Assembly: GCF_003073045.1 (NCBI RefSeq)
Contig: NC_037603.1
Span: forward strand, 13,708,192 to 13,772,191
Length of the DNA stretch: 64,000 nucleotides
Direction: 5' to 3'
Source of the DNA: Pomacea canaliculata
Lineage: Eukaryota; Mollusca; Gastropoda; Architaenioglossa; Ampullariidae
Made by a program: the position numbers and the translations under genes. The notes beneath the pieces are model-generated. The model was not told the DNA's origin. It saw nothing but the letters and a program-made list of their open reading frames with translations, and did no database searches. This document shows, one piece after another, positions 25,616 through 38,000 of this stretch (the stretch's first letter is position 1; every line of letters starts with the position of its first letter).

Positions 25616-28328
25616 CTGGACTGCTGTCTGTCTGCCGAGACTAACACTTAGCCTCTTGCGAAGTTCTCCGCTGTTAGTCTCGGCGAGCCTAAACAATGAG
25701 TGTGACTAAACCGGAAGCTTTGTATAAACCTGCTTCGTTTTAGTAGTTAACTGGGGAAAAAATGTCGTTTGCATGCAGTCCAGGAATACAAGTTCTTGAT
25801 TGTACTCAATCCATTGTTTAATTATACAGTGCCATTGAGTCTACAAAGCCAGCTGTTGAAATCACCATGGTAACACGGTCAATTGTGCCAACACAACGAG
25901 AAAAAAATCTTACTGCATGAGTTGGCGGCATTCGTGGATTCCATATAATCTTGACCAAATTATAAATAAATCTGTCTTTTTTAAGTAAACTGTTTTCAGG
26001 TAAATCATTGACTAGAACGAGCTGGTGTGAAGACAGAGCTACGCTTGATTGGTGTTTCTCTCACATACGTTGCTTCCTCCCCTTCACCCTTCACCCCTTT
26101 CCTTTCTGTGAGACAGCGATGGCGCTGTATTTCTGGTCAGGATGGAAGACACAAAGTACTTCTTTGTTCAGGGTAACCACAAAGGTTTTCATAGAAGGTT
26201 CCAGGCTCCAGCACGTGCTTAACTGTAAGTGCAACTGTTACACAACGTATTGTAAAGTTTTTCTCTTTACACTTTGTTGTCTTTCTAGGCCCCAGCGCAT
26301 GTTCTTGAATTCCATTTCATATTGCTTTTGTGGGAAAGCTTTTTCTTTAAAAAAAAAAACACTCAAAGTTTTTAATACAACAGCACTCTAAGACAGAAAC
26401 TGCAAACAAGGAGCATCTTCAAACTATTACAGCTATTTACAGAAGGGTTGATAGATAATGTTTATTCAGATAGCACCCGGACTGTGCACCCGGCACCAGA
26501 TCAATGCCACTAGCTTGTCACACAAAAAAATTCTAATTTTTTTTTTACATCCACCTGGACCGCCGTTAATTTGAAGTTCTGGCTTTCACTCAAGGCTGCA
26601 GTCAATGCGAGAACTAATAAGGCGTTACCATAACAACAAATCTACTATAGTGTACCGTCACGAGACATGAAACCTTGACATATTTGCAGAACATAAGAGA
26701 AAACTGTCATGTTCAAAGGCTTGTATATCGTGAACAGATTTTGGGGGAAACAGCATCTTAAAATAAACTACACCCTGTCATTTGAAAGTCGTGTTGGACA
26801 AGCAGGTTTTAAAAGAGACCTGAAAAAGGTGTATGACATGGCTGAGAGCTGGCCAAGAACAATTCCCAACAAAGTTTTAAAAAAACAGAGGAAAGGATCA
26901 GGTGTCAGAATTGTTTATCGACCTTCACAATAAATAAGCCGCTGTAATGATCGCCTTGTTTCCTTGAGCTGTTATGACGGGAATAAGTTATGAAATGCTT
27001 TTGATCATCTGGTTGCTAACCCAATTTTAGGCACAACCTGTGAAAATTGTCTTCCTGTCAAACTAATCAGCAGTTAGTGTGAAGCTTCTCACCAGGTAAT
27101 AAATAGCTTGTTGCCGGGGAAACGTTGATATATGAAGCGATACTGTGTATATTCCGTCAGTCTCCTTTCATGTCTATTTTTATTCATCCTCCTTAAGGTA
27201 GGGTATTAGTAGTAGTATACCACAGCTGTTAACTAAGGTTACAACCAACGTTGTTACTAATCTGACAGCTGAAAGAATGGAAAACGCTAAATTGCAGAAC
27301 GGAAAAACTAATTAAAGACTAAGGCTTTTTTTTAAAATGTCCACTGCTCTGCCTGGTTTCTTTTTTTCAGGTTCTGTACAAGGGTAGGATGTTTGTAGTT
27401 CCTGAGTTCCAATGTGGAATAGAAAGTAGATGGTTTGAGGCCTTCACGGACCTGTGACTGTAGTAACTGCCCTGCCAACGCCCTTTCCCACCATGCTAGT
27501 CTTTTTTCTCGCCATATCCTGCTCGTCTTTTTCATGATATTCTCGGTTCTTGTTATTTGGTTCTCTGTGTTTTTCTGTGCTTGTTTTTATTCATCATTAG
27601 TACTGTTGCTTATTCTTTCTTAGTTGATGTGTTATTTGTTTGTTTCCAGTCCCTCACATGCTGTCCGTGTCTCACTTTTGTTCTTAGGCGCTAAGAGCAT
27701 ACTCCTTCGGAGTGTGAGTATGCACTTTATAAATTTTACATTTGTTGTTGTTGTTTACTGCTATCAGGAGAGGTAATGGCGGAGAAAGGCGATGACTAGA
27801 CTGCACATTTTACAGACCTAAGATGAACCACGTTCGTTTACTTCTCCATGGGACTCTACTCTCTTCCTTCCTTCTTCATCACATCAACACACACCTTACT
27901 ATTTCTCACTACCCCCCACACACACATCACACAAACCCACATTCACCATTCACACGCCACACAACTACACACAAGGGACAGACCACCATCTACTACTACC
28001 GTTGTTCAAACCACTCTGGCATTAAATGGCTGTCCTAAAACTCCGCCGTCTGCAGGGGGTCATTTCGACCTGAGCCTTAAATCTCTGGCTTCGATTAGAT
28101 ACCTGAGACCACCCTGAATCCTCGAGATGTCACTAACGTAGCAGTATTTCCGTTAAGCACGAAATCTCGGAGTTAAAGGTCAGCTTTTTTGTGAATTATT
28201 TGTTTGCTGCTCATTCATTTTCATGTGGTCGATAATTGCGGGGTAAATAACTTAAAACATTAACCACTTCCACACTCAAGCTGAGGCAAGCTAGGACAGG
28301 ACAGTCTTGAGAATACCCCTATGTGTGT

Positions 28329-28430
28329 GGGTGGGAGGTCGGGTGGGGTGGGGGAAAAGCGCCTGATTGCTGTGTGCGTGTTTTGAGTGGGGTGGGATGT
28401 GGGTGGGGTGGGGGGGTGGAATGGGGTGTG
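28329..28430 (+). repeat. G-run tract with quadruplex potential
   Basis: More than eight runs of 3-7 G (gggtgggagg, ggtggggtggggg, gtggggtgggggggtgg) within 100 bases on the plus strand. Confidence 0.6.
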
Positions 28431-30034
28431 TTAGGGTTGGGTTCGCTACTCTGGGTTGCAAACAGTCGATTGTTGCTAACACAAACGGATCAAAACAGTT
28501 ACCGGCGTAGGGGTGAGGACAAGGTCGCTGGTGGATTGTCCTTGCACTGTGCACACATGCATGCACGATGTGTCTACGAATGTTTGCGTGTTGATGTCGA
28601 TAATAATCCTCCCTCGTCCTTCTGAGAACACTAGCGTCAGACCTATGTCTCGTGGTCCGGGTAGTGCACACCTGAGAGACCACGCCCACAGCGCCTTCAG
28701 ATGAGTGACTGAGCTCGGTCGAGGTGTCGGGTACCTTCGGCAGACGAGACAGCTAACGGGTACCTGTGCGCTACACCATGGAGACTGCCGCTAACCATTG
28801 ACAGACTTCGCAGTATGTCAAGTTAACGACACACGCGTGTGTATGTGTGTGTGTTCGAACTTATATCGCCTTCTTGATGTGTGTGTGCCTGCATGCACTC
28901 GAATGCATGTGCATCCGTTTATGTGTTTATGAGTGCGAGCGAGCATTTGCTTGCTGTGTGAGGGGATCAGGCGTGCTCATTGAACGTTCACAGGTGCTAT
29001 AAAGGACTGCCACTGAGTTAATGAACATAGTTATAGATGAAATGTTGTCTCCTGTTTAGGATATTATCTGATCTTTCATGCAAACTGCACCAATGATGGC
29101 GGATGAGGTACTTTTATTAATACCATTATCGTGACAACAGTAATTACACCAAACCTTGGTGTTAGATTTTCCTGAAATTGTTATTTTACCTGGTATTTTT
29201 TATCTACTTTCATTTATGTAATATCTTGTTTGGCGGTTTTTTTTCCGACCACCCAACAAGCTTGAATTTCTCATACTACAGGCTCTGACAAGAAAATCTG
29301 TGAAAGTGCTAGACGCAAGGAATCTCTCATCTTGCTCTCTCTCTTGTAAACAGGGGCACGCACGTCTGCCTAAGCGCATTTTTAAAAAAATGGAGGGGTG
29401 AGGAATGTTTTCTTTGATCTGTAAAGGAGTACATTGTTATTCATTTCCCCTAGCAAGAGCAGAGAATAATACCAAATAATAAAACATGTTTACTGTGTGT
29501 GATGATGGTGAATGTAGAGACCAGTATATTGGAGCGCGACATTTTCTAAGAATGGGAATGTCTTATTCTCATTCTTTGTAATTTTACTTCCCTTGCAGTA
29601 AGCGTTCATTAGGGTCTACTATTTTGGGGCAACGACCCCAACCCTCCCTAAGCTGCTGAACGGGTATCTAATGTGAAGAAGGAAAGGAATCATCAAAGAG
29701 AAGATAGCACTGCCACCCAAAAAAAAAAGTTTCTAAGTGCTGTTTCGAAACGCCTCATTCCCCAACAACCAAAAGATTACAGCGACTTCTACTTTCGCAA
29801 ACCTCACATATCCGGGTATTACAACAAACGTCTTCCGCATTTTCCTCAAAGTGTACATAAGTACACATGCAGATACTCATATGTGGTTCTGCTTTACCCT
29901 AAAGTAAGAAAAGTCTGACTGTTGATGCTAGCTGAGCTGTTTCACAAACTTCAATATTGCAATTAACCTTCAGACAACAAGCAAATCACTGTAAAGTAAG
30001 AATAACAAAGCCCTCACGGTTCTAAAGCGACACT

Positions 30035-33000
30035 TAATGTTACTCATAAAACTTTTATTGACATGCATGACTTTAACAAAACGGCACTTTACGGTTTCAT
30101 GGTTACAGGAGCATGTCAGTGTTTTATTAAAAATTTGTAGCACTTTCAAAGTGACCCTGTCAGGCAAATCCAACAAATTGTTTTGTGACAGCTATCTGGG
30201 CTTTCGGGTTCATCTTAAACCCTAAAATGTTACAAACCAAAAACTAGCATTCCTACAAACATTAAAAAATAAACTGTAAAGATATAACAGAATCTTGATT
30301 TTCAACCAACGTATGTGGGAATTTCATGAACTGAGAATGCCGAAAATTTACACAACATTGATATAGGGAACTTACAGTTACCATTATCTACAGTAGGTAA
30401 TTAATCCTGATGTTTCACAAGCACAAAGATCACAAAAGCACTTACTACACATGCAGGTGAACTGTTCAAAGGAGTTTTTGTGATCATGCCACCCACCTTA
30501 TATTTTTGTAGTTTCTAGATAATTTTGATCTTACATAAGTCTGTGAATTTTTGAAAGATTCTGCATGATTTCGTTGAAAATGAAAATCCTTCTTAGTAGA
30601 CAAATAGTGATGAATAGAATACAAGCCACAATATAATATTCATATTGCTTATTCAAACTATCACTTCACAACGAGTGATTCTAGTGAAATCCAGCTATAA
30701 TGGAAGACTGTACATGTTTATGGATTATTCTGTAATAATCTTTTGGTGTAGATCACTGAAGAACAAGAACTTCATCACCTTGGACTACAGGAAAAAAATA
30801 AGAATTATGTTGCTGGAACTATCGGTCATGGAAATATGGGGCAAAACATTCAATTTCTAATAGCAAATTCTTTAAAAGATTTTTTACAATAGCCAACACC
30901 ACAGTAAAGATCCTGGCACCAGTTGTAATGCATCATGACAGGCCTGTTTTGATGCCACTGTTCATAATAATACCATCAAGACAGGGCCAGAAATATTGTA
31001 TTTAATCTGCTTGTACAAAATAAACATTATCAATTATACTCAATTGTACAATATTCCCATTTTCTCCTCTCTCTTGCTCTCTCAAACACAATTTACATTA
31101 AGAAATAAAAAGAACTAAAATTTTCTTTAAATTCCTTCTGTTATCAACAGAACTATCACAACAATACAGAAAAAAAGGTGCATAAAATGTGCAAACAAAA
31201 TATTTTTAGAGACAGAGGTAACCACTGGATCCTATCTGATTACTGAGCAGTTTTAAAGATAAGCTTCAACTGCTACTTCTGACACTAGAGAAACAAAACA
31301 AAGAAAGATGAGATGAAATACTTGCTTCACTTACATCACACAAAAGCACAAAATCCCAGATTAAGGATCATGCAGCCTTTTTAAAAAATCTAGGTTTGTT
31401 GATGAACAGTTCGTGCAATAAAAAGTACAACTCAAGAGTTTTAATGTGAATATGCATCACAGGCAGCACAAACAAAAGCAAAGTGTCTTAAGGTTGAGAA
31501 GTGAAGGAATGTATTTTGATAACTAGTGCTAAAACTAGGCATATCCAATACAGTACTCTGTGACATGATGCTCAGTCATACAAAAATAAACAAAATTTGT
31601 CTTGTTTTAAAAAACAATCTACAGAGTTCAGTCAATCAATTAAAATATCTTTAATTAAAATGTCTCAAATACTTACACCTAAAAATTCAGTTAAGTCTTA
31701 ATGTCTAAAAGAGAACATCTGCAAGTAACTTCAAATTATACTTTCTCATTCTGTGCATGGCAGCCTTTTATCCCCCTTAATTTTAGTGAGATTCTATGGT
31801 AATAAAATGTACAAGACACATAAAATAATGGTGTTATCCCTTAAGTAGAATCTTTTGACACTTAGACAACAGGAAACAAAGAATAAGATTCACAGTTCTA
31901 TATCCTAGTTTAAATAACAACAAAATCTTTTACAATACCTTGCACCCTATGTCTGTCAGCAGGCTTTTTCTTTAAAAAAATCCTGCTTAACATAACTAAG
32001 CCATTTTTACATGCAACTACATCTATTTCAAATGCAACTACATTTATATCAAATACACCTACTTAAGACATTTGCTTACACATAGGCCAAAATAAAAAGT
32101 GGGAAAAAAATCAAAAACGAGTGCAAAGCTGATTTAACTAAAGCCCCTTCAAATCAATGATCATGGTCAATTTTGACTAACATAGGAGAGAGAATGATTC
32201 ATAGGTTCAGACACCCTTTGTTTCCAAACATCAAGAAACTATGAGTGCGGTTTAATGAAATTAATGTGTGGGGAGAGAGGGAATGTGGGTGTAGTGTGGA
32301 TGAGAAAGAGAGTGCATCACTCACAAGCAACATTTGTTTCCATGCCTGACAAGGAAGACAAGAAATGTAGGATTCATATCAGAATCAAAAATGAATCCAA
32401 CCCAAAAAAATGCTTATGCTGCAAGATCTACAAACATTTAAGAATGGTGTCATATATAGAATGAAGAAATAAGACTACGTTAAACAAGAAATTCACTGAA
32501 TAACATCTTCAGTGAAGGCTTCCCATCTGAAAATGAATATCTGCATAAAAATGCTGAATGTTAATGAGCCCTCAGAGGTAATAATGTTCGGTATTTTTAA
32601 GGACACGCTTAAATTACCATACACAAATCATTACACAGTTCCACAACCATTTAGTTGGTGACAGAGTGTTAACAATGTGAAACTCCTGTGAAAAAAAATG
32701 CATTAAAACTTCTACCGCTGTACAATTAATTTTATGGCCAATTAATAGCATTTAATGCCACAAAAATCTCGAGTAAATGCAGTTTGAAAGAAAACTAATT
32801 CATCATAATCAAACTGGCATAAAAAATATAAGGTGTCGTACTTAATCTACACAGAATGTTTTTTTTTAAACATCACATCACAAAAGGAGAGGAATGGTTG
32901 GGCAAATCTTAAATTACACAATGCCGCTTTAGAAACATTTATATGCTTATCCCAAGCCTCAGACATGCTTGGAAATAAAATCGAGACTCAGAAATTGCAA

Positions 33001-35003
33001 AGCATTAAGATGACATGCAGATAAATTTAAAAGACCCAAACACTACATGCCATAACTGGAGCAAGAATTCATGGGAAGTAAAATAGAGGCGTAGGAATGA
33101 ACACGAACTCTACCAAACACTCAAATACATTAGTATCTTATCTCTGCGTCACAGAATCAACAAAGAAATACAATACTCGGTTCAAGCATACATATGCACA
33201 TACACTGAAGAGACACACTAAGTAGCAAAATAAAAATCTCTGCAAGGCCTAACCCTGTTTTGGTTTTCAGCAGAACTGAACATAGCAAGCCATTTGGCTG
33301 ACTTCATCAGCAATACAGAATCACAGGGTCAACCATTATCACTTCTTTTCTTAAAGAATGCCCTTTTCCAAACAGTCCACAAAAAAAAAAAACCAACAGA
33401 ATACTAGAGCACAAGTGACAGCCATGGGAGGTGCAGCAGTTCTAGGCAAAATGTGTAAATCTATTATTTAGTGCCCTGAAAAACACTTTCCTGAATTAAT
33501 CCTCCTTTTATTGGCAAAACACCTTAATCTGGACAAATATGCTCACAAAAACTTTTTCCATGCTTCTAATGCAGTACAGTTTTGCACTGTATCATACAGC
33601 TGTACATAACCGGGGCAACAACATTGATATCCTAATAATACCTTATAATCAATTATTTTTCATTCAAAAAAAAGTTCAGTTCAACAAACAGTAATTCAGT
33701 TTATATTTCATATGTCCTCCCATTCATCAGTCCCTTGTTCCTTGACTGGTACCAGTTGGGGGATGGGAACACACATTCATGCTCACACTTGCATTCAAAT
33801 CCACAGGACCTTTCTCTTCGTCATCTGTGCCAAACACTCGGTTGAAATACTGTTATGAAAACACCCCAGTTTGCTCACTAGAGCAACTTTTGAATTCAAA
33901 ATAATGTGAGGGATGAAGGAGAAAACACACAGCATTTACCTTCTCTGAACGTTTCACAAAGACAAAATACAAGTACAAAGAGGTACACAAATAAAATGCA
34001 GGAATTAGACTCTCTTCAAAAACAAGGACAGAATAAGTCACCCAAAGTGCACTTTTCAACATACAGGACACCATTAAGTTCTCACAATCACGTTAGTCAA
34101 CTAAAGTAACAAATGGTTTCCAAAGCAGTTTGATGCACATGACACACTGTAAAATAAGTGCTTTAAGCTCATCAGTGCCAAGCTTTTTTGTGTTTGCACT
34201 GACTAAAAATCAGATAAACAATAACCAACCCTTTTGTAGCACTATAAACTGGAAATAGCATGTTCCTTATAAACATTTTATATCTCTTGCCTTTCAAAGC
34301 AACACTGTATTTTCCCAAATACATCAGTTGGTATCATGTAACTACACACATACACAGACATTTGCAAAAGGAACACACTCATGTGGTCTTCCCCATCACC
34401 CCTCAAAAATGCACACACATATGCAGCGCATGTACACGCACCATTCACACACACACCTGTGACTGGTGGGAGCGAACAGAATTGGTGTTTAACACTGAGC
34501 CAGTGAGAGAGAGAAAAACCAAGTAATTACAAATGATGAAGAATCAACTTGTAAGAGGTATTTGATGCTTACTGATGTGTGCTCATGCAACTTTATGTAA
34601 GTGCCTTGAATCCACCTGTTTGTGGGATAAGGTGCTCAATAAAAAAAAATCATCTATTTTTATTATCATTTTTTTTCTCTCACTCACCCCACTCCACCCC
34701 ACCTCCCACACATACATAAAAAAACACACACAGCATAAAAATTCTTAAAATGCAGACTATGTTCAATGCTCTATATAATTTACAAGATTGGCACAAGACT
34801 TACACTCCTCCTACCTTAGTGAAATATCACAAAACTTTGGGAAGGGGCGGGGGGACTTAACTATACTTTTCTAACAGGAGTAATTTCTCTATTCACACCC
34901 CATTAATCAACACCATCTCCACTTTATTAGACTCCCACATTTAAAGGAAATTTCTTTTCAATGTGGTGACAACTTATCAACCACAAATTTTGTGAAGATC
35001 ACC
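30035..35003 (-). other. Probable long 3' UTR of the RNF13-like gene
   Basis: Nearly 5 kb downstream of the stop codon (35004-35006) without recognisable transposons, unlike all other long stretches of the window. AATAAA on the minus strand at 30054-30059 is a candidate poly-A signal. Simple sequence (CA-rich 34340-34460) is scattered. The extent is inferred; an alternative last exon at 33727-33849 lies inside. Confidence 0.4.
33727..33849 (-). CDS. Candidate alternative last coding exon of the RNF13-like gene
   Basis: Minus strand: after TTTTCATAACAG the frame reads YFNRVFGTDDEEKGPVDLNA and continues for 40 residues to TGA. Exon 10 of the main gene ends in phase 0 (GAG|GTGGGT), and this frame also begins in phase 0, so skipping exon 11 would give a different C-terminal tail. 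The acceptor pyrimidine tract is poor. It could instead be chance in a 3' UTR. Confidence 0.35.
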   Translation of the reverse strand, partial: YFNRVFGTDDEEKGPVDLNASVSMNVCSHPPTGTSQGTRD

Positions 35004-38000
35004 TTAAACTACTTGGTTACTGTTACGCTTCTTCCTGCCCTTCTCCTTCACTGATGTATCATCTTCACTGGAAGAAAATCCAGCATTGATAGACCCCTCT
35101 GCCCTGGCCAGCTGCACTCTCTCACAGGAAGCATCCATCTTGCTGCCAGAGTCAACTTCAGCAACTGTGGGCTGGCTGTCCGTAACAGCCTACATGAGAC
35201 ATACAATTTAGTATCAGAAGCACTATGGAGAAAATGTTCTGCACATGTATCCACACAGAGGTAAGAAAATGCAAGACATAGTAGATAAAACATAGTTCAC
35301 AAAAAAGCCCCACATAAACATAACACTGAGCTATGCCTCTGTGGACCACACCAAGACAGAACTTCAGTAAAATGCATCAACAAGAGCTTCAGTAATATAC
35401 AGCAGTATGCAGAGACCCACCTCTTCTGAAGACACATCCTCTAAAGCTCCTGCACCATCCAAAGATTCCAGAGAGCTGTCCTGAGCCTCATCTTGGGTTT
35501 CACTAATCACCTCTGTGTGGACCAGCACTGGAGGAGCTATATTAATATTTAGAGGGAAAACTGGATTATGTTTCTACAATCCCTTTTAAGAACTGCTAAA
35601 TCAAGGTCATTTATGAACGGATAACTAAGCCAGATGTACAATAATAAAAGCTATCAAAATATTATAATAACACTTATAGACAAAGCCCTAATTTGAAATG
35701 TAAAAGATTACCTTTTTTAAAAAACCTAGACTCCTTGCTTTCAATATGTGATTCTTTTTTTGAGGTGCAAAAGTATCTAACATCAAAAATTTGTTTGGTG
35801 GTATCACAAACCAATAATCTACAGCATTAAACACTGCTGGAAACACATTTTTTTTTTAAATCAGTTTTTTTAAGTGATAACTTTTCTTCTCAAAACTACA
35901 TTAAAAAGTAAGGCTTCTCATCAGTGACAACAACACTGAGATAGTTTAAACCATGCATAGACTAGGATTTCCAAAAATCCTTGTCTATCCTTAGGATAAT
36001 TGTTCATATAAGCATTACTTCTTGAGTGTTCATAGGAAAGACAAAGGTGCAAAGTGATCAGCTCACAATGTGGGTGAATAGTGAATAAGTGACCACCAGT
36101 ACCTGAATGTTCAAAGGTAGATCCACCAGATGTGCTAGGCTGGCCACTTCCACCTGCTAGCAAAGGAGTAGTCTCCCCAGGTGAATCACCATCATTTTCA
36201 TTCTCCGACTCACTCCCAGACTCTTCTCTGTCACGACCAGGAATAACACGGCGCTTGCAGCAGGGGCACGTCTTTTTTCGCTTGGTCAGCCAAGGGTCAA
36301 CACATTTGCAATGGAAGGCTGTGAATAAATTGTCTGATGAACTGAAGCCATTCTTTTTATTATCTTCATTAAAAAAATTAAATAAAGGTATCATAAACAA
36401 ACCTTTTCCAAAAAGAATTCAACAATAAAAAAACCTTAAGTATTTAAAAGGTGACTTAAAGAATGAAGGAAATGCATACATTTATATACAACATGACTAC
36501 AAGCCTTAGGATTTTCAAGCAAAGGGAACAACACAGAATTTTCAAAATTCAAATTTGCTTCTAGGTAGTAACAGCAAACTGCTAAAAGCTGACACTTTCA
36601 TCAGAATCTGATGTCATACTTGATAAAAATGTTTATCAACAGCTCTCTAGATAAAGAGCAACATTTATTATTGTAACTGATGGGTAGCACTCTCTTGATA
36701 AACAGCAACATTTCTTACTATGACTACAGGTAGCACTCTCTAGATAAAGACTGATATTTCTTACTGTGACCGCAGGGTAGCACCCTGAGCTTCTCCCCTT
36801 CCTCATAGTCCTCAAGGCAGATGGCACAAACATCATAATGATCACCTGGTTCAAGGACAAGCCAGTTTCAAGACATTAAGAAAATTGCTACATAGACTCA
36901 ACCAGGCTGATACTGCACCCCTTAATCATAAGTCTAAGTTTTGTGCAGGTTTCACTAACTCACCAGAACACATTTCTTTAAGTGGTGGGACAGAGCTTCA
37001 TCATTATGGCACATGTTTCCAATGATTAAGCCACTACATATCTACATGTACACACATATGTGTGTGCGTACCCTATTTCAAATGAATGCTCGCACGCACA
37101 GTAAAACAAAGGCCTACTAATACTATCTTCTCCACTAAATATGCACTATATCAGTGTTTCTCAACGTATTGCGGACTGTAGACCACTTTACTAAAGTAAA
37201 AATACGGCAGACCACCAAGGCCCAAAATCAGTCTTTACTGTGAATTTCAAATTTAAATTGCCGCATTTGGTCTTATTACAATTCAAAACTAAATATACTT
37301 TTGTGACAGTAATATAGTAATAAGATTACATAACATTACATCCTTCACAAAGTACACATAATATTAAAAATAAGTGCACTGCATTACTAAGGGGTAATGA
37401 ACGATGCGGTTAAATGGCACAATGCTCGCAATTTATGCAAACAAGAAGTTGGGCACTGATAAAATTAAAATGCATGTGAAATCAATATTAGCTAGCATAT
37501 CTGGTGTTTTAAACATCACTTTACTGATATATATGATGACTGTCAGCCATGGACCACTTGACTTATGCGTGCGGCAGACAAGTGGTCCACGGACTACACT
37601 TTGAGAAACACTGCACTATATATAGAGCACTATGTATAATAAAAAATCAAAAAATAAATTCTTGTTCATAATGGTCTTTAATCTATCAATGGTCAAAAAC
37701 AAAATTCATGGCCTACATACCCTTCTTATATTTCTTAACAGGTATCTTCTTCAAATGTTTTGCTGACAGCCGAGAACGACTGCGGCGACGCATGTCTCTG
37801 GCCCAGCGCAATAACTGCATGTAAAATAAATTTTACAGCAATCAACAGAATGTGAAAGTTTGGCTGTGATGAGTAGTGGTAGGTCTAAAGTTGATTCATA
37901 TATGAAGTCTTGTGTCTTATGTCTGAGTGTGTGTATCATCCGGACATCAATTTTTTTTTTTAAAATAGATGTCATGGACAGGCAGTTGAATATGTCCGTT

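Larger units (their letters stand above)
24440..29960. other. Gene-poor 5.5 kb spacer
   Basis: No coding exon could be supported. It holds a SINE-like piece (25530-25615), a LINE-type 3' tail (27685-27760: gcgctaagagcat...tataaattttaca then ttg repeats), a G-rich tract (28329-28430) and short microsatellites. The 74-codon frame at 26709-26933 shows no known domain. Confidence 0.4.

Noticed and set aside
26709-26933. 74-codon plus-strand frame ending GSGVRIVYRPSQ
   Set aside because: No recognised domain and no exon signals; considered as a transposase scrap but nothing supports it.
28291-28689. 132-codon minus-strand frame, Pro/His/Thr-rich
   Set aside because: Reads the opposite strand of the G-run tract.
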